Below, piece after piece: positions 45,704-55,932 of a stretch of 64,000 bases of DNA; positions within the stretch are counted from its first letter, which is position 1; each line of letters opens with the position of its first letter. Source of the stretch: Rhynchopus sp. YZ270_cl-10 (taxonomy: Eukaryota > Euglenozoa > Diplonemea > Diplonemida > Diplonemidae); NCBI GenBank assembly GCA_964035575.1, contig OZ037871.1, positions 310,001 to 374,000 of the forward strand, read 5' to 3'. The notes beneath the pieces are model-generated. The model did no database searches. It was given only the letters and a program-made list of their open reading frames with translations, and was not told the origin of the DNA. The translations under genes were made by a program, and so were the position numbers.

Positions 45704-48700
45704 TCAGCCACAAATCGGCGGGAAGGTGTCATTGCAGGTATCTGAACTGTGCTCTACTGGGGTTGGGGGGGTGTCGTATTGTGGGCAGGGGAGCTTGGGG
45801 AATTCGTGAGAGGAGGGGGTGTCGAGGGTGTTCTTCATGAGGCAGGGGAACTCTCGTGGGAGGGGGGTGGAGGCGCTGCTGCGGTGGTGGAGGACCGACG
45901 CATAGTCGAAGAGCACGATGAGGGCGAGGTTCGTTCCCTCTACGACACGTGCCTCGTAGGTGCCGAACTCACATTGTCCCAGCAAGGTGCCGCTGTGGGA
46001 TGTAGTGGTGTCGACGTCGAGCTTGTAGAACGCCTGCATCACAGAGCAAGACCGCCCCGTGACAGACGCAGGGTGGATACCCCCCTTCCGTTCTGTGTAC
46101 GGCAAGTCTCCGTCGTAGTCAAGCGCCCTGCTTGTAGCATAGCTGAATGTAGGCCAATAGCTTTTGGTGACCAGACATTGTCCATCCCGGCGTGCTACTT
46201 CGTGTCTTGTGAACATTGATTTTTCGTGGACCAGCTGTCGCATGACCTCGCCGTGGACAGATCCCAAGGGAACGCTTAGTGTGGTGTTCACCTCCGGCCA
46301 TGCGGTGGAGGAGTTGTAGACAACGGTGGAGGCGCTGTTGACCACGTAGCAGAGCTGCTGGCAGGCGAAGGAGGTGTTGACCCCCTGCAGGGTGTGGTAG
46401 CAGGTGTAGTTCTTCCCTCCGGTGCAGTCGTAGCGGCCGGAGGCAAGGGTCTGTGCCATGTAGTCCTTCCAGCTTGTGATGGAGATCTCGGTTGCAAGGA
46501 CGCCCTCAACGATTGCAGAGGAGCATGCCCCAGCAGTGCAGACAGCAGGGTGTGAGCTGTTGCCGCAGTCGCTGTCGACTGTGCAGGCGGTAGGGTGTGT
46601 CTTGTTGTCGGTACCCTGCATGATCGCCTTCGACGTGAAGACGCTGAATACACCAGAGTGAGGGTTCTGCGCGACGGCCTGGACATGTGTGCGAGAAGGG
46701 TCGCGCACGGCACTGCGGTACCACGCAGTCTCCTGCGGGACGTAGCTCTTCTCGAACGGCCCTGCAGGCACCACCAGCATGTTGCGTCGTGGCGTGACGT
46801 AGCGTACCGACAACGCCGTGAACTGCTCGACAGCAAGCGAGAGGAGCAGCTTGCTCCACTCACTGCGCAGCGTCTGTGCGGACTCAAAGACATCGGCGTA
46901 GCATTCGGGCTTGATTTGGAAGGGGTCGGTATCTGTTTGAGGTAAACATGAGTAGCCAACATTTTATCCCCCAACTTTCATCATTATTACTAAATGGCAA
47001 ATCAACAAACATAAGGTCTCCCCAAGCTGACATATCCCCTCCCACAGCTGTGCGTGAATTTAACACAATATTTTCAAATTTTCTTTGTTGAAAGACATAC
47101 GCAAAGAACTGCAACTCTTCCTCAGGGATGGGTCCCGCAGCGCTGCGTCAATCGCCACCACCTCTTCCAAGGTCATGCGACGCGAGCTCTGCTGCAGTGC
47201 TGTCTGGCAGTAGCACCCCGGGGCCACATAGTAGCCTATTGCATCAAACGCAGTCTGGCGCCCTGTCGTGGTATTGTCCGCGAGAGACAGACGGAAGCCG
47301 TGCGTAAGACTGCTCTCTGCCGTGTACTTATCCAGTCTATGAAAGAACGGCAGCTCTGTCGCGGACAGCACATCTGGTATCGCCTCTTCACGCACATACC
47401 GCTGTACAGACAGCATCGGATGCGACACTACACACACCGTAAACCCCTCCACCCTCGTCCACGTATACGTTTTGTTCCTCTGTACGACGTCAAACCCATC
47501 TTCGTTGGCCCCTAATAATACTCGAATTGGCCCTTCCAATGTCACTTCCCCGGACTGTTCTGTCAAAATCGTTTGCTTCAGTGAGGTAAACGAAAAGGGT
47601 TGCATTGTTCCATTCTCCATTGGCCACATCTCTAATTCCTCTATATTCGGGAATATTCCTGCCATTCGGTTGATGTATGGGTGGGCCAGCGCCTCGCCTA
47701 CTTCGTTAAGGAGAAAGGCGTAGGTGTGGTCACCATCTAGACACGTCAACACGGATTGGATTGAGCGCAACGGAAGGTCCACTGCAGCGACACCATGAGC
47801 ATCTTCCCGGTAGTCAAAGGTAGTGGACAAGGTTAACACCATCACCTCACTGCCGAATGCGTCGGTATAGGGGGACGTCCACTTCATGAAATTCGCCGGC
47901 GCCTTCGTCTGCCGCTCCGACCACTTCGTGTACACCTCCACCGCCGTCTTCACACCAGCCTCGCTAAACACATTTCTACTGTGCACCTCTCCTTTGCACT
48001 GTGGGAACCACACCTTCTCCTCCAACTCCTTCTTCCCGGTTCTATTAAACGAATCAGAATGCACCGCAAAGTGAAACAACGAACCGTTAAAACCTCCCAG
48101 CGAAGAAGGAATCGTTTCGGCCAATGAAGAGTCCGAACAGATGGCGCCTGGCTCCCAGACACCGTCCACTGTGTACTCCCCTCTCCCGCAGTAAGAATCC
48201 TGGTCGGCGGTGAGGTGGGCGTCGGAGATGAGAACAATGCTTTGCGCGCATGAATTTCCGTTAGAGAGAAGGAGCATGGCGGTGTCGATGGCGCCTGATA
48301 GGTTGGCACCCCCTGCAGGGTGGAGACCACGTACCTCATCTAATATGCCGCGGATTGCGGAGGAAGTGCCGGCGGAGAGGGTAGGTGAGCATCCTAGGAC
48401 CTCTACAGAGCGCTCCCAGCGGCGTTGTTTGCGTCCGGTGTATGACTGCCCCGCAGTTACAACCGCGAACCTATCTCTAGATGAAACCCCAAGAAGCACC
48501 CTTCGTACCAACGCTTCGACAACATCCCACTTCGTCAACATCGATCCACTAATATCCAATACGATCACAGTATCGGTTGCCCCCGCTAAAACCGCGCCAT
48601 TCCATGGACGCTCTGCAAGGATGTACGTAGAAGGTAAATTAACATGATTTCTCGGCCAATTCGTCCCAGGAAACTGCCGTAGAACCTCCCCCGAGGAAAT

Positions 48701-49255
48701 GTATTGATACAGAAACGGAAAGGCACGGAGTTGGTTGTCCTTAAACTGCGCCTCCAACCTTGCAGACCAAGAAATAAAATCTTGGATAAGATAATCCGTC
48801 CGTTTGCCTGCAGTGGAGACACGAACCGAGGAAATATTCGCAACGTCTGTAAAAAAGCGGTAACGAGACCCTTCAAGAGGTTCAAAATAAGGGTTGATGG
48901 AGAAAAGCTTTCCAGGCATGACTGTATTGTTGAACCCCTCTGAGTCCCAGTAGGTGCTGTTGAATTGCCCTTCACGGACGCTCTGTTCTGCCTCTGTTCG
49001 AAGAATGTTGACGATCTCCTTCGTCGTTCGCAACCACTGATGCAGCGTGGTGAAGATATCATTTAACGACGCAATCGGCGCGGTCTCCACTGCCACTGTC
49101 TTTTCCTCTGCCCTCGCATAGACGCTTGCCTTTCCAATGGTCACCCATTGTGTATCTAAGTTGGTCGTCACCTCAGAAGCCCAGGCCTTCAGTGCGCTTT
49201 CGGTTGACCCTACATTGTGTATGCAGCATAGCATACAGAACGCTAATGTTTTCAT
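45704..49255 (-). CDS. Secreted VWA/Cache-domain protein, alpha2delta-like (two exons)
   Basis: Exons 49255-47101 and 46932-45704 encode 1,127 residues. The intron (47100-46933, 168 nt) has GTATGT...CAG ends and joining keeps the frame (phase 1). A signal peptide opens the protein (MKTLAFCMLCCIHNVGSTES). A VWA domain starts near residue 228 with an intact metal-site motif, DISGSM (Asp234, Ser236, Ser238). A Cache-like segment follows (WTSPYTDAFGSEVMVLTLST). The second exon encodes a cysteine-rich extracellular part (DSDCGNSSHPAVCTAGACSS). This order, signal-VWA-Cache, is that of voltage-gated calcium channel alpha2delta subunits and related ectodomain proteins, so a role at the cell surface is likely; an actual channel partner is a guess. 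No clear C-terminal membrane anchor is visible, so it may be secreted or have another 3' exon. A (CT)n tract lies just upstream of the ATG. Confidence 0.85.
46933..47100 (-). other. Intron in the VWA/Cache gene
   Basis: Minus-strand donor GTATGT, acceptor CTCAAACAG. Retaining it brings a stop codon within about 14 codons; removing it restores a continuous frame into the downstream exon. Confidence 0.85.
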
Positions 49256-49765
49256 AGTTTTTTTGGGGGGGAAGCGGAGGAGGGGGAAAGGGGGAGAGAG
49301 AGAGAGAGAGAGAGGGTTGTGTGTTAGTGTGTTGTCTTCCCCTGAAAATAGTGTGGTGGGAAGAAGCGGGTTGGAATGGGAGAGAGGTTGAAAAAAGTGT
49401 TGAAAAACCAAAAAAATAGTTGGTTCTCTATATTGCTTTGGCTTTTGTTTTTTGGCCGAAGCATTTTAGTTTGATGTGGAATGGGAGGGGAGGGGAGGGG
49501 AGGGGAGGGGGTTGATGAGAGAAAAGAAAAATCTGTAAACTTTCATATATTTTTTTTTTCTGATCTGTGATCTGTGATCTGATTGGGGAGTGTGGGAGAT
49601 GGACCTTTCCCCTCCCTTTTTGTTAACTCTTGATATTTTCTTTTAATTGTATTGGTGTAGACACTCCGAGGATACTCATTTTCTCTTTTCTTTCGTTTAT
49701 CTTTTTACGTTTTTTTCCCCTAAATACTGTCAACCCTAAACCACCTAACCAAACCCCTTCTTCTC
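49256..49765. other. Intergenic region between VWA/Cache and PCIF1-like genes
   Basis: No gene. Simple repeats: (GA)n at about 49292-49313 and (GGGGA)n at about 49488-49510, plus T-runs. The (GA)n lies 40-60 bp upstream of the VWA/Cache start, reading as a CT tract on the coding strand. Confidence 0.6.
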
Positions 49766-51082
49766 TCATTCACTGTCGCTGTCTTCTTCACTCTCGCTTA
49801 CATAGACTACACAGTCACGGACAACCTCGCGTACACAGGATCCACGCATCGCTTCGATAAGGCGGTCTTCCAAGGTTTCTTTGATGGGGTATGTGTCCAC
49901 CCCTTTTGTGCTCTGAAGGATGAAGACGCCACTGTCGTAGGAAGAGGGCCTGTGGTATTCCACAGAGTGATGCTGCGCACCGTCTGTGAAGGAATGCGCC
50001 CGCGCCGGCACAACAAAGTGGGCCCTCAAAAAGGTGCTCCTCTGCAGCGCCTTCCACATCCGCACCTCACTCCACGCAGGGACAATGACGACGAAGGAGA
50101 GCGGGAGGCCTGCCTCTTCGCTAGCAGTTAGGAGGGTGGTGATGTGGTCGACACAGACCATCATCGTTTCGGGGACGAATGGGGGGTTGACTTCGAAGGA
50201 TCCTTTCTTTGGCGCAAAGTCGAAGAATGACCCCATACTGCCGAACCGCGCATCGGTATCATCAAAGGCAGAACAGTAGGATCCGTAACGACAGTTCAAA
50301 GGTGAAGCGAAGCATTCGCACGCAACCTTTAAGTCTTCGTGGAGCACCTCAAACGCCTCCCCAACGAGCCCTGCTTGATACCCATGCCCTCCCAACGCTG
50401 CGTACCGGGTTAGCAGACACAACACATCCGCATCGAATTTCCCTTCCTTCCTAAACCGATAAAGCGACCACAGCTTTCCATAATGATCCTTGTTAATCGA
50501 CTGATACTCCCTCTTATCACCAAAATGCAGGTCAATCCGATGGTATTTGTCTGCCTTCCACACAGTTTGTTCTGCATCTTCAGGGAGTGGGGTGAATTCT
50601 TGGAGGAGCTGTCTCGCCTTGGCGACGTGCTTTGTCATTTTTGTTGCAATGGTGGTAGCGTTCTGGACTCCGGCACGTTCCAGGTCGTGGACCAAGTTGG
50701 TGTCGAGGGTTGCTGAAGGCATGAGGTGAACCACCGTCTCCTCCCCCCCAAGAAGCGCAGAGCGTGCCACCCAACGTTCAAAGGTAAGCAGAGGAACCTT
50801 CGCACCGTCGCTCTTCTTGCATTCCATCGCAAGCTTTGAACGAAGCCATTTGACTCTTGATGCACGGAACAGCTCCAACGGGACGCACAGAGGGGAGTAC
50901 GAGGAGGTGACTGTCATCTCACCAACCGGAGTGGACAACGGCTCATCCCCCGGTGCAGCAGGCGTTGAAGAAGGGGAGGTGGGCGCAGCAGGGGTCGTCT
51001 TTACCTTCTTTTCGGGCCGCTCGTAGTTGACACTTCTGTCAAGAAGGCTTCGTTTGCGATTTTCACGATTTTCGCGATCCAT
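49766..51082 (-). CDS. PCIF1: PCIF1/CAPAM-like mRNA cap adenosine N6-methyltransferase
   Basis: A 438-residue protein matching the methyltransferase part of PCIF1 (CAPAM), which makes m6Am at the first transcribed adenosine next to the m7G cap, using S-adenosylmethionine. The catalytic NPPF motif is at 299-302 within GSFEVNPPFVPETMM. The preceding block CECFASPLNCRYGSYCSAFD, then DTDARFGSMGSFFDFAP, corresponds to the PCIF1 core. After the motif come LSFVVIVPAW and HHSVEYHRPSSYDSGVFILQ as in the family. The WW domain of animal PCIF1, which binds the RNA polymerase II tail, is not seen; instead there is a short basic N-terminus (RENRKRSLLDR, EKKVKTT) that may be a nuclear signal, and an acidic end (SESEEDSDSE). 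Intronless. A TC-rich tract precedes the ATG. It lies next to the cyclin-like gene. Confidence 0.9.
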   Translation of the reverse strand: MDRENRENRKRSLLDRSVNYERPEKKVKTTPAAPTSPSSTPAAPGDEPLSTPVGEMTVTSSYSPLCVPLELFRASRVKWLRSKLAMECKKSDGAKVPLLTFERWVARSALLGGEETVVHLMPSATLDTNLVHDLERAGVQNATTIATKMTKHVAKARQLLQEFTPLPEDAEQTVWKADKYHRIDLHFGDKREYQSINKDHYGKLWSLYRFRKEGKFDADVLCLLTRYAALGGHGYQAGLVGEAFEVLHEDLKVACECFASPLNCRYGSYCSAFDDTDARFGSMGSFFDFAPKKGSFEVNPPFVPETMMVCVDHITTLLTASEEAGLPLSFVVIVPAWSEVRMWKALQRSTFLRAHFVVPARAHSFTDGAQHHSVEYHRPSSYDSGVFILQSTKGVDTYPIKETLEDRLIEAMRGSCVREVVRDCVVYVSESEEDSDSE

Positions 51083-51349
51083 TTTGGTTTTTTTTTATGG
51101 AGAAGAGAAGAGAAGAGAGGATAGGCAAAAAAACACAGGAAGGGGGAGGGTGGGGTGGTGTGTGTTGTTTTGCCCTTTTTTGGAAGGGTTTTTTTGTGAT
51201 TTGTTTTAGGTGTTGGAAATATATACTATAGAAAGGGGAGGAGGGGAGGGGGGGTTTTTTTTTCGTTATTTTACCTTTTGCTGTCGAGAGTGAAACCCTC
51301 CCACAAAAAAAAAAAAAAAGTGAAGTTGATCGTGCGGAAAAAATAAAAA

Positions 51350-51440
51350 AAAGTTGAAAGTGCAAAACGCCTCACCGTTCCTCGGCGGACGCAGGGTTAT
51401 CGAACCCCCACAGAGAGCACTTCATTGGCATGCACACAAA
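51350..51440. repeat. Dispersed repeat family B, long copy
   Basis: AGTTGAAAGTGCAAAACGCC, TCACCGTTCCTCGGCGGACG, then CAGGGTTATCGAACCCCCAC and AGAGAGCACTTCATTGGCAT. On the minus strand the hairpin reads GGGTTCGATAACCC. Confidence 0.55.
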
Positions 51441-51446
51441 AGAATA

Positions 51447-51490
51447 GTTTTACGAGATGACCCTGAGACTCTCGCGCTTCGTTGCCATAG
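51447..51490. repeat. Dispersed hairpin repeat family A, degenerate
   Basis: TTTTACGAGATGACCCTGAG, ACTCTCGCGCTTCGTTGCCA; adjacent to family B. Confidence 0.45.
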
Positions 51491-51694
51491 CCGTGCTCTT
51501 CCCTTAGACGCAAGCACTGGCACCGAAGAGGAGAACAGATGAAAATCTTCTTTTGGAACAAGCCCCCCAAAAACTTGGGGACACAATCCTACAATCATCC
51601 CCCACCCTGTTCCCCCCTCTGCTTAATTCTTTCCCCTCCCCTCCCTCCCTCCCTCACTTCCCTTTTCCCCAAAAAAAAAAAAATCTAGCTGAGT

Positions 51695-54559
51695 TTACTT
51701 TGCATAGGCAGGGAGCATTGCGGACTGGAGGCAGGCGAGGGCACGCTCTTCGGCGGTCATGCGCTTCCAGTCTACCCTTTGTTCGCCGCGCTGGCTGCGT
51801 GTTGTGTCTGGGTGCTGTTCGATACGGTCACGTGGGTCTCGCTCGGAGGTTGTGTGTTGTGCACCACCACCACCACGCAAATCACCTAAGAAGTTCCCCC
51901 AGGGGGGTTGTTGTTGGTATGTGCCGTTGCGGTTACGGTCGTAGTCGCGTTCACGTTGGGGAGGTGGAGGTGGAGGGAAGGTAGGGGGCAGGCGTTGTGG
52001 CTGTTGCTGTAGCTGCTGCTGCTGTTGGTATTGGTCGCGCTGCTGCTGGAGTTGCGCCAAAAAATGTGCCTTCAATGCTTGACCATCCGTTGGTGCAGCA
52101 CCCCCATTAACTTCTTGATACGGCATAGCGACCGACGCTTGCGGCGGCTTCACGCCTACTGCAGAGAGAAAAGCACTCGCCTCTGCAAACTTCTTTTGAT
52201 CCTCGAAAATGGCCTGCGGCGTTGCCATGGGCGGTGCGAGAGGCGGTGCTATAGGCGGTGCTACTGCTGCTACTGCCGGTGCAGGCGCTGTAGTTGTAGA
52301 CCGAACTGCAGTCTCCGTCTTCTTCACGTTGTCCTCCGCTTTCGGTGTGTCTGTCGTTTTCTCCACTTTCTCCGGTTTTTCCTCCTTCGTCTCCTTCGTC
52401 TCCGTCGCCTCCTTCACCTCCTCCGTCTCCTTCACTTTCACCTTCACCTTTCGCCTCCTTGCTGTCAGGTCCACTGGCTCTGCACGTTGAATAGTACCAT
52501 TCAGTGCAGCCTTTGTGAACGCACAGCACCCCCTTAGCCCTGCAGTCAGCTCCACATTGACGAAGATGTCCCCCATGTCGGTTTCCGGGAAATAGCTACA
52601 CCAGGCGCGCTGCTGCACGCCATCCACATCGAGGAGCACACAGGCCCACCCCTCTGTGGGGTACGCATGCACGTACACAACCCTGTCACCATCCTTGAGC
52701 GACGCCACTACCGCCCCACCGCCCTTCTTCTCAAAGAAATCCCATGACGCTGCTGTAGGGCACGCCACCTCCACCTCGAAATGGACCGACTCCTTTCCAA
52801 ACAATTCAAAGAAACGCCCCAAAAGCTCTGGGGCATTGTGACTGTCGTTGATCACATCGTTTTGACGGAACTCCTTGAAGATCAGACGGAGGTACAACGT
52901 ACACACATCATACGAAGGCACGTCAAGGAGCGACACCACGAAGGCACAGTCACGCCTTCTGACGGACACCCACACCAACCAATACATCACTTCATACAAT
53001 GCGTTCGGGTACGTCATTTTGCACGCAGTTTTGTTGGGAAAATTGATGATATTGCACAGCGCGACATGACGAAGCAGTCTAGGCCAACCCAAAACCAATG
53101 CACGGAGTTTGAACAGACGAGCGCCCCTCTTCACCCGCCACACATCCATCAGCTCCTGCTCTGAAAGGGTACGATACTTCTTAATATTCCGGAAGAACTC
53201 CGGAAGTGACATCGCAGTCCCCGACCGTTCATAGTCCGCCAGCGCTGCGTCGGTCAGTTCTCTCAGGGATTTAAACGTTTCTCCTGTTTTTGCGACCGTA
53301 AAGCGATAGTAACCTTCCGCGTTGAGGGGGTACTGCGCGCCCTCACGGTGGTCCAGCCCAGAGAGCGTTGACTCTTCATAGTCTGCGTGGTCGAAGAGCT
53401 CGCAGAACGTTACTGATGCATAGCTGATGCCAAAGCTTATTCCGCCGAAGTAGAGTGAGTCGTTGTGCTGGATGAGACTGTGTTTGATGAGAAAATGCAT
53501 TGTATTGTACGGAATATTATTCATTCGTGCCGCATCTTTGCTTGCAAGACGGGCTTGCAAATCATCTAAATGAGACTGCACCTCTGCAAAATGCTTTGAA
53601 TTTGGTGTCAACAATGATAACACCTTTGAATCCAATGCTTCAACTTCTTCTAAAGAAGCGCAAACACGTCCTTTTCCATGAATTCGTCCCCAAAGAGAGC
53701 GCCAAGCAAGATAGCAAAAAGCGGACCCCAATTCGCGAGAATCGCAGGTATTGTATAAGGGGGTGGTCAGGCAAAGTACTTCGAGACGTTGTGCGCGGTT
53801 TCGTAGAGTAGTTTTGAGGGCATCGGAGAGGATGGCTTGGTATTCAGTGTGGTCTGGTTTTCGAAGAAATGAAATAACATTGTCCACATTGCTCGCAATA
53901 TAATCCGAAGGCAGTACACACCGCAATCCAGTCTCCCCTACAATCTGCAGCACCTTATGTTCCAACAACAAAACCTCTTCTCTCGTCTTTTTATAGTATT
54001 CTCTCTCCTCTATAGCCTTTCCTGTTACCAATAAAATCGCTACAGACACACCCCACGAAACTGTAATAGGCATTTGAACCTTAAGAGCCATAAGAAGGCA
54101 AGCAATCATGTATAACCCCATATTTTCTTCGGTAATTTCTCCGGCAAGAATGATTTTGTGAAGGTAAATAATCGACGCAGCTAGGGGTCGAGGAAGAAGA
54201 GGGGGAGGGCGGGAGCCAAAGCATAAAGGGCATTTATATGGCGCATGGTACGTAGTATCTGGCTGTGCGGCGCAGAACCGGCAGGATCGGTCCTCAGGGG
54301 TGTTTTGTTGCAGAGTAGCAGAACGTTCCCCCCATGCTTTAAACATCGTTGTGACCACCAAATCTGTTATCTCAATATGCCTCGTCTGCAGCCCTGTCTC
54401 CCCCCAAGACGTATAATGCGATTCAGCCAATAAATCCGCACCCCTCATAGCCTGCTCCACCACTGTCGCTGTCCCATCATATTCTCGCTTTTCATTTTTG
54501 GGTTTCCGTTCGGTAGGCTTAGGACCCCACAAAGGGGCTGTAGAGTCGGTGAAGTCCAT
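51695..54559 (-). CDS. Cyclin-fold protein with CxxC zinc motif and Lys/Glu- and Gln-rich tail
   Basis: A 954-residue intronless protein. Residues about 93-113 hold a CxxC...CxxC pair (CRFCAAQPDTTYHAPYKCPLC without further context), a possible zinc site. It is followed by a segment resembling a cyclin box: AASIIYLHKIILAG, then GLYMIACLLMALKVQ, then TREEVLLLEHKVLQIVGETG, as in transcription-type cyclins (C/H/K/T). A second, weaker helical repeat may follow. Near residue 650 is the module DGDRVVYVHAYPTEGWACVL, also found as a fragment at 40605-40860. The C-terminal third is a charged Lys/Glu repeat region (KEEKPEKVEKTTDTPKAED), an Ala/Pro stretch and a Gln-rich run. If it is a cyclin, it would partner a kinase acting on transcription or RNA processing; I cannot name the family securely. 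The neighbour codes for a cap methyltransferase, which is at least compatible with that. Confidence 0.7.
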   Translation of the reverse strand: MDFTDSTAPLWGPKPTERKPKNEKREYDGTATVVEQAMRGADLLAESHYTSWGETGLQTRHIEITDLVVTTMFKAWGERSATLQQNTPEDRSCRFCAAQPDTTYHAPYKCPLCFGSRPPPLLPRPLAASIIYLHKIILAGEITEENMGLYMIACLLMALKVQMPITVSWGVSVAILLVTGKAIEEREYYKKTREEVLLLEHKVLQIVGETGLRCVLPSDYIASNVDNVISFLRKPDHTEYQAILSDALKTTLRNRAQRLEVLCLTTPLYNTCDSRELGSAFCYLAWRSLWGRIHGKGRVCASLEEVEALDSKVLSLLTPNSKHFAEVQSHLDDLQARLASKDAARMNNIPYNTMHFLIKHSLIQHNDSLYFGGISFGISYASVTFCELFDHADYEESTLSGLDHREGAQYPLNAEGYYRFTVAKTGETFKSLRELTDAALADYERSGTAMSLPEFFRNIKKYRTLSEQELMDVWRVKRGARLFKLRALVLGWPRLLRHVALCNIINFPNKTACKMTYPNALYEVMYWLVWVSVRRRDCAFVVSLLDVPSYDVCTLYLRLIFKEFRQNDVINDSHNAPELLGRFFELFGKESVHFEVEVACPTAASWDFFEKKGGGAVVASLKDGDRVVYVHAYPTEGWACVLLDVDGVQQRAWCSYFPETDMGDIFVNVELTAGLRGCCAFTKAALNGTIQRAEPVDLTARRRKVKVKVKETEEVKEATETKETKEEKPEKVEKTTDTPKAEDNVKKTETAVRSTTTAPAPAVAAVAPPIAPPLAPPMATPQAIFEDQKKFAEASAFLSAVGVKPPQASVAMPYQEVNGGAAPTDGQALKAHFLAQLQQQRDQYQQQQQLQQQPQRLPPTFPPPPPPQRERDYDRNRNGTYQQQPPWGNFLGDLRGGGGAQHTTSERDPRDRIEQHPDTTRSQRGEQRVDWKRMTAEERALACLQSAMLPAYAK

Positions 54560-55253
54560 TCAATTTTGATACCGTTCGTGTGAGGGGGAGTGGGGATAAG
54601 AGGGGGTGCGGATGGGGGATTGTGGTTAAAAATTGTCCCCCCCGGGCCCTGTGGGGTGTGGCTTTTTTGTTGTGTTGACTATCGCCTTTGGGGTATCTTT
54701 AGGGAACACATTACCGTCTTCGTAAAAATGTTCGGCCGTAATAAAGTTCGTCCTTTTCCGGATTTTTCTGGAAGTTCGTCCTTTTTTACGGTCGAACATT
54801 TTACGAAGACGGTATGTATGGGATTTAGATAGGGGAAAGGTATAGGGAAAGCGGCTCATAGAGCTGGGTGAAGTCGTCAATGTGGAAGATGGTTTTACCT
54901 TGTAATTCTGGATTTGTCCTGCATAGGCAGAAGGGGAAAAAAAGGGTGTCAAGGAAAGGAGAGGGGGGTGCGTTTTTGTTCAATAAAAAAAAAAACTTTG
55001 ATCGAGTTCTTCTCTTTTTTCCCCCTCGTTTTTTTCTTTTCTGCTGGGTTTTTTTTTGTTGTTTGTTTTTTTGTTTCTGCTTGAGACTTCAAACCCCTTT
55101 TTTCTTTGACAAACAACACACTGCACGACACTGCTTTTGATGCGATGCTTTCTCCCCTTTTTGCTGTTCGTAAAAAAATCTTCCTTTTTTTTAGTCCCAT
55201 CTGCTGATGACGTGCACTGTGCTAAGAAGGTTAGCGACACAGCACATGCCTGC
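54560..55253. other. Intergenic region between cyclin-like gene and RPS15
   Basis: No gene. It holds the small palindrome P4 (54712-54813) and a T-rich 3' flank of RPS15 (55000-55200). Confidence 0.6.
54712..54813. mobile_element. Small TA-flanked palindromic element P4, about 100 bp
   Basis: Arms TACCGTCTTCGTAAAAATGT, TCGGCCGTAA and the mirror TTACGGTCGAACATTTTACG, AAGACGGTA. TA occurs at both tips. The central part has AAGTTCGTCCTTTT twice in direct orientation (54744 and 54772). Likely a MITE relic. Confidence 0.55.
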
Positions 55254-55932
55254 CTACTTCAGGGGGATGAAACGGGAGGAGTGGGTAGCTCCGATACCGG
55301 GCCTTCCGTGGGTAACCGGCTTGTAGGAGATGGAGAACTCACCGAGGTAGTGTCCCACCATGTCTCCCTTGACCTCGACGGCGTTGAAGACCTTACCGTT
55401 GTACACGGCAACGACGGATCCGATCATCTCGGGCACGATGATCATGTTGCGAAGGTGGGTCTTCACGTGCTGTGGAGAGGGGGGTGGTGGTGTGCGTTTA
55501 CGCATTCTCTTTTTTTGAAAATTTGGAGTGGAGGATGTCCATTTGTCGCATCGCTTAGATAAGTTGGTTTGCAATACAAAGCCCTCTCGTGAACAGTGTA
55601 CCTTGGTACGTGACCGGTTGTACCGGGGGTGGACACCCAAGCATTCAGTCTCACAGATAAAGCGCTTATGACTTAAAGCATACCGGGGGCTTCTCACCGA
55701 TCGGGACGTCCTTCTTGGCCTTACGGAGCTTCTTGATGAGCGCCATCGGCTTGCGCTTCAGTCCACGCTGGAAGCGACGGCGGGCGCGTGCGCAGACGAG
55801 CTGGGCAAGCTCCTCGTTGGACCTCTTGAGAAGGTCGTCGGTCTCGATACCACGGTACGTGAACTTCTTGAACTGTCTCTTCTTCTTCAGCTCCTCGTAA
55901 CGCTCCTTGTCAATTCCCTCCATGCCCGACAT
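55254..55932 (-). CDS. RPS15: Ribosomal protein uS19 (RPS15), two exons
   Basis: Exon 1 (55932-55684, 83 codons) and exon 2 (55469-55254, 71 residues plus stop) encode 154 residues of the cytosolic small-subunit protein uS19, located in the head of the 40S subunit near the decoding region. Characteristic stretches: [40 protein letters not shown] and, in exon 2, [34 protein letters not shown] and [18 protein letters not shown] at the C-terminus. The intron is phase 0 (CCG|GTATGC...CCACAG|CAC), giving EKPPHVKTHL across the junction against EKPEVVKTHL in animals. The start was set at MSGMEG (55932); a second ATG lies 9 bases in. Upstream is a (CT)n tract ending CTCTCCAG about 18 nt before ATG, a good cis- or trans-splice acceptor. 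Confidence 0.97.
55470..55683 (-). other. RPS15 intron carrying a family D repeat
   Basis: 214-nt intron, GTATGC...CAG on the minus strand. Positions 55560-55655 are a copy of dispersed family D, filling almost half of the intron. Confidence 0.9.
55560..55655. repeat. Dispersed repeat family D within the RPS15 intron
   Basis: GTTTGCAATACAAAGCCCTC, TCGTGAACAGTGTACCTTGG, then TGACCGGTTGTACCGGGGGT and GGACACCCAAGCATTCAGTC: the same order as at 39909-40020, slightly diverged. Confidence 0.6.

Larger units (their letters stand above)
51083..51694. other. Intergenic region between PCIF1-like and cyclin-like genes
   Basis: No gene. Several A/T-runs, one family B repeat (51350-51440) immediately followed by a family A repeat (51447-51490), and a C/T-rich tract just right of the A-run at 51671. 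Confidence 0.6.

Noticed and set aside
51395-51415. tRNA gene suggested by GGGTTCGATAACCC on the minus strand
   Set aside because: No acceptor, D or anticodon arms fit around it; the hairpin belongs to dispersed family B.
52025-52537. Leu/Arg/Cys-rich plus-strand frame within the cyclin-like gene
   Set aside because: Arises from the antisense of Lys/Glu and Gln repeats.
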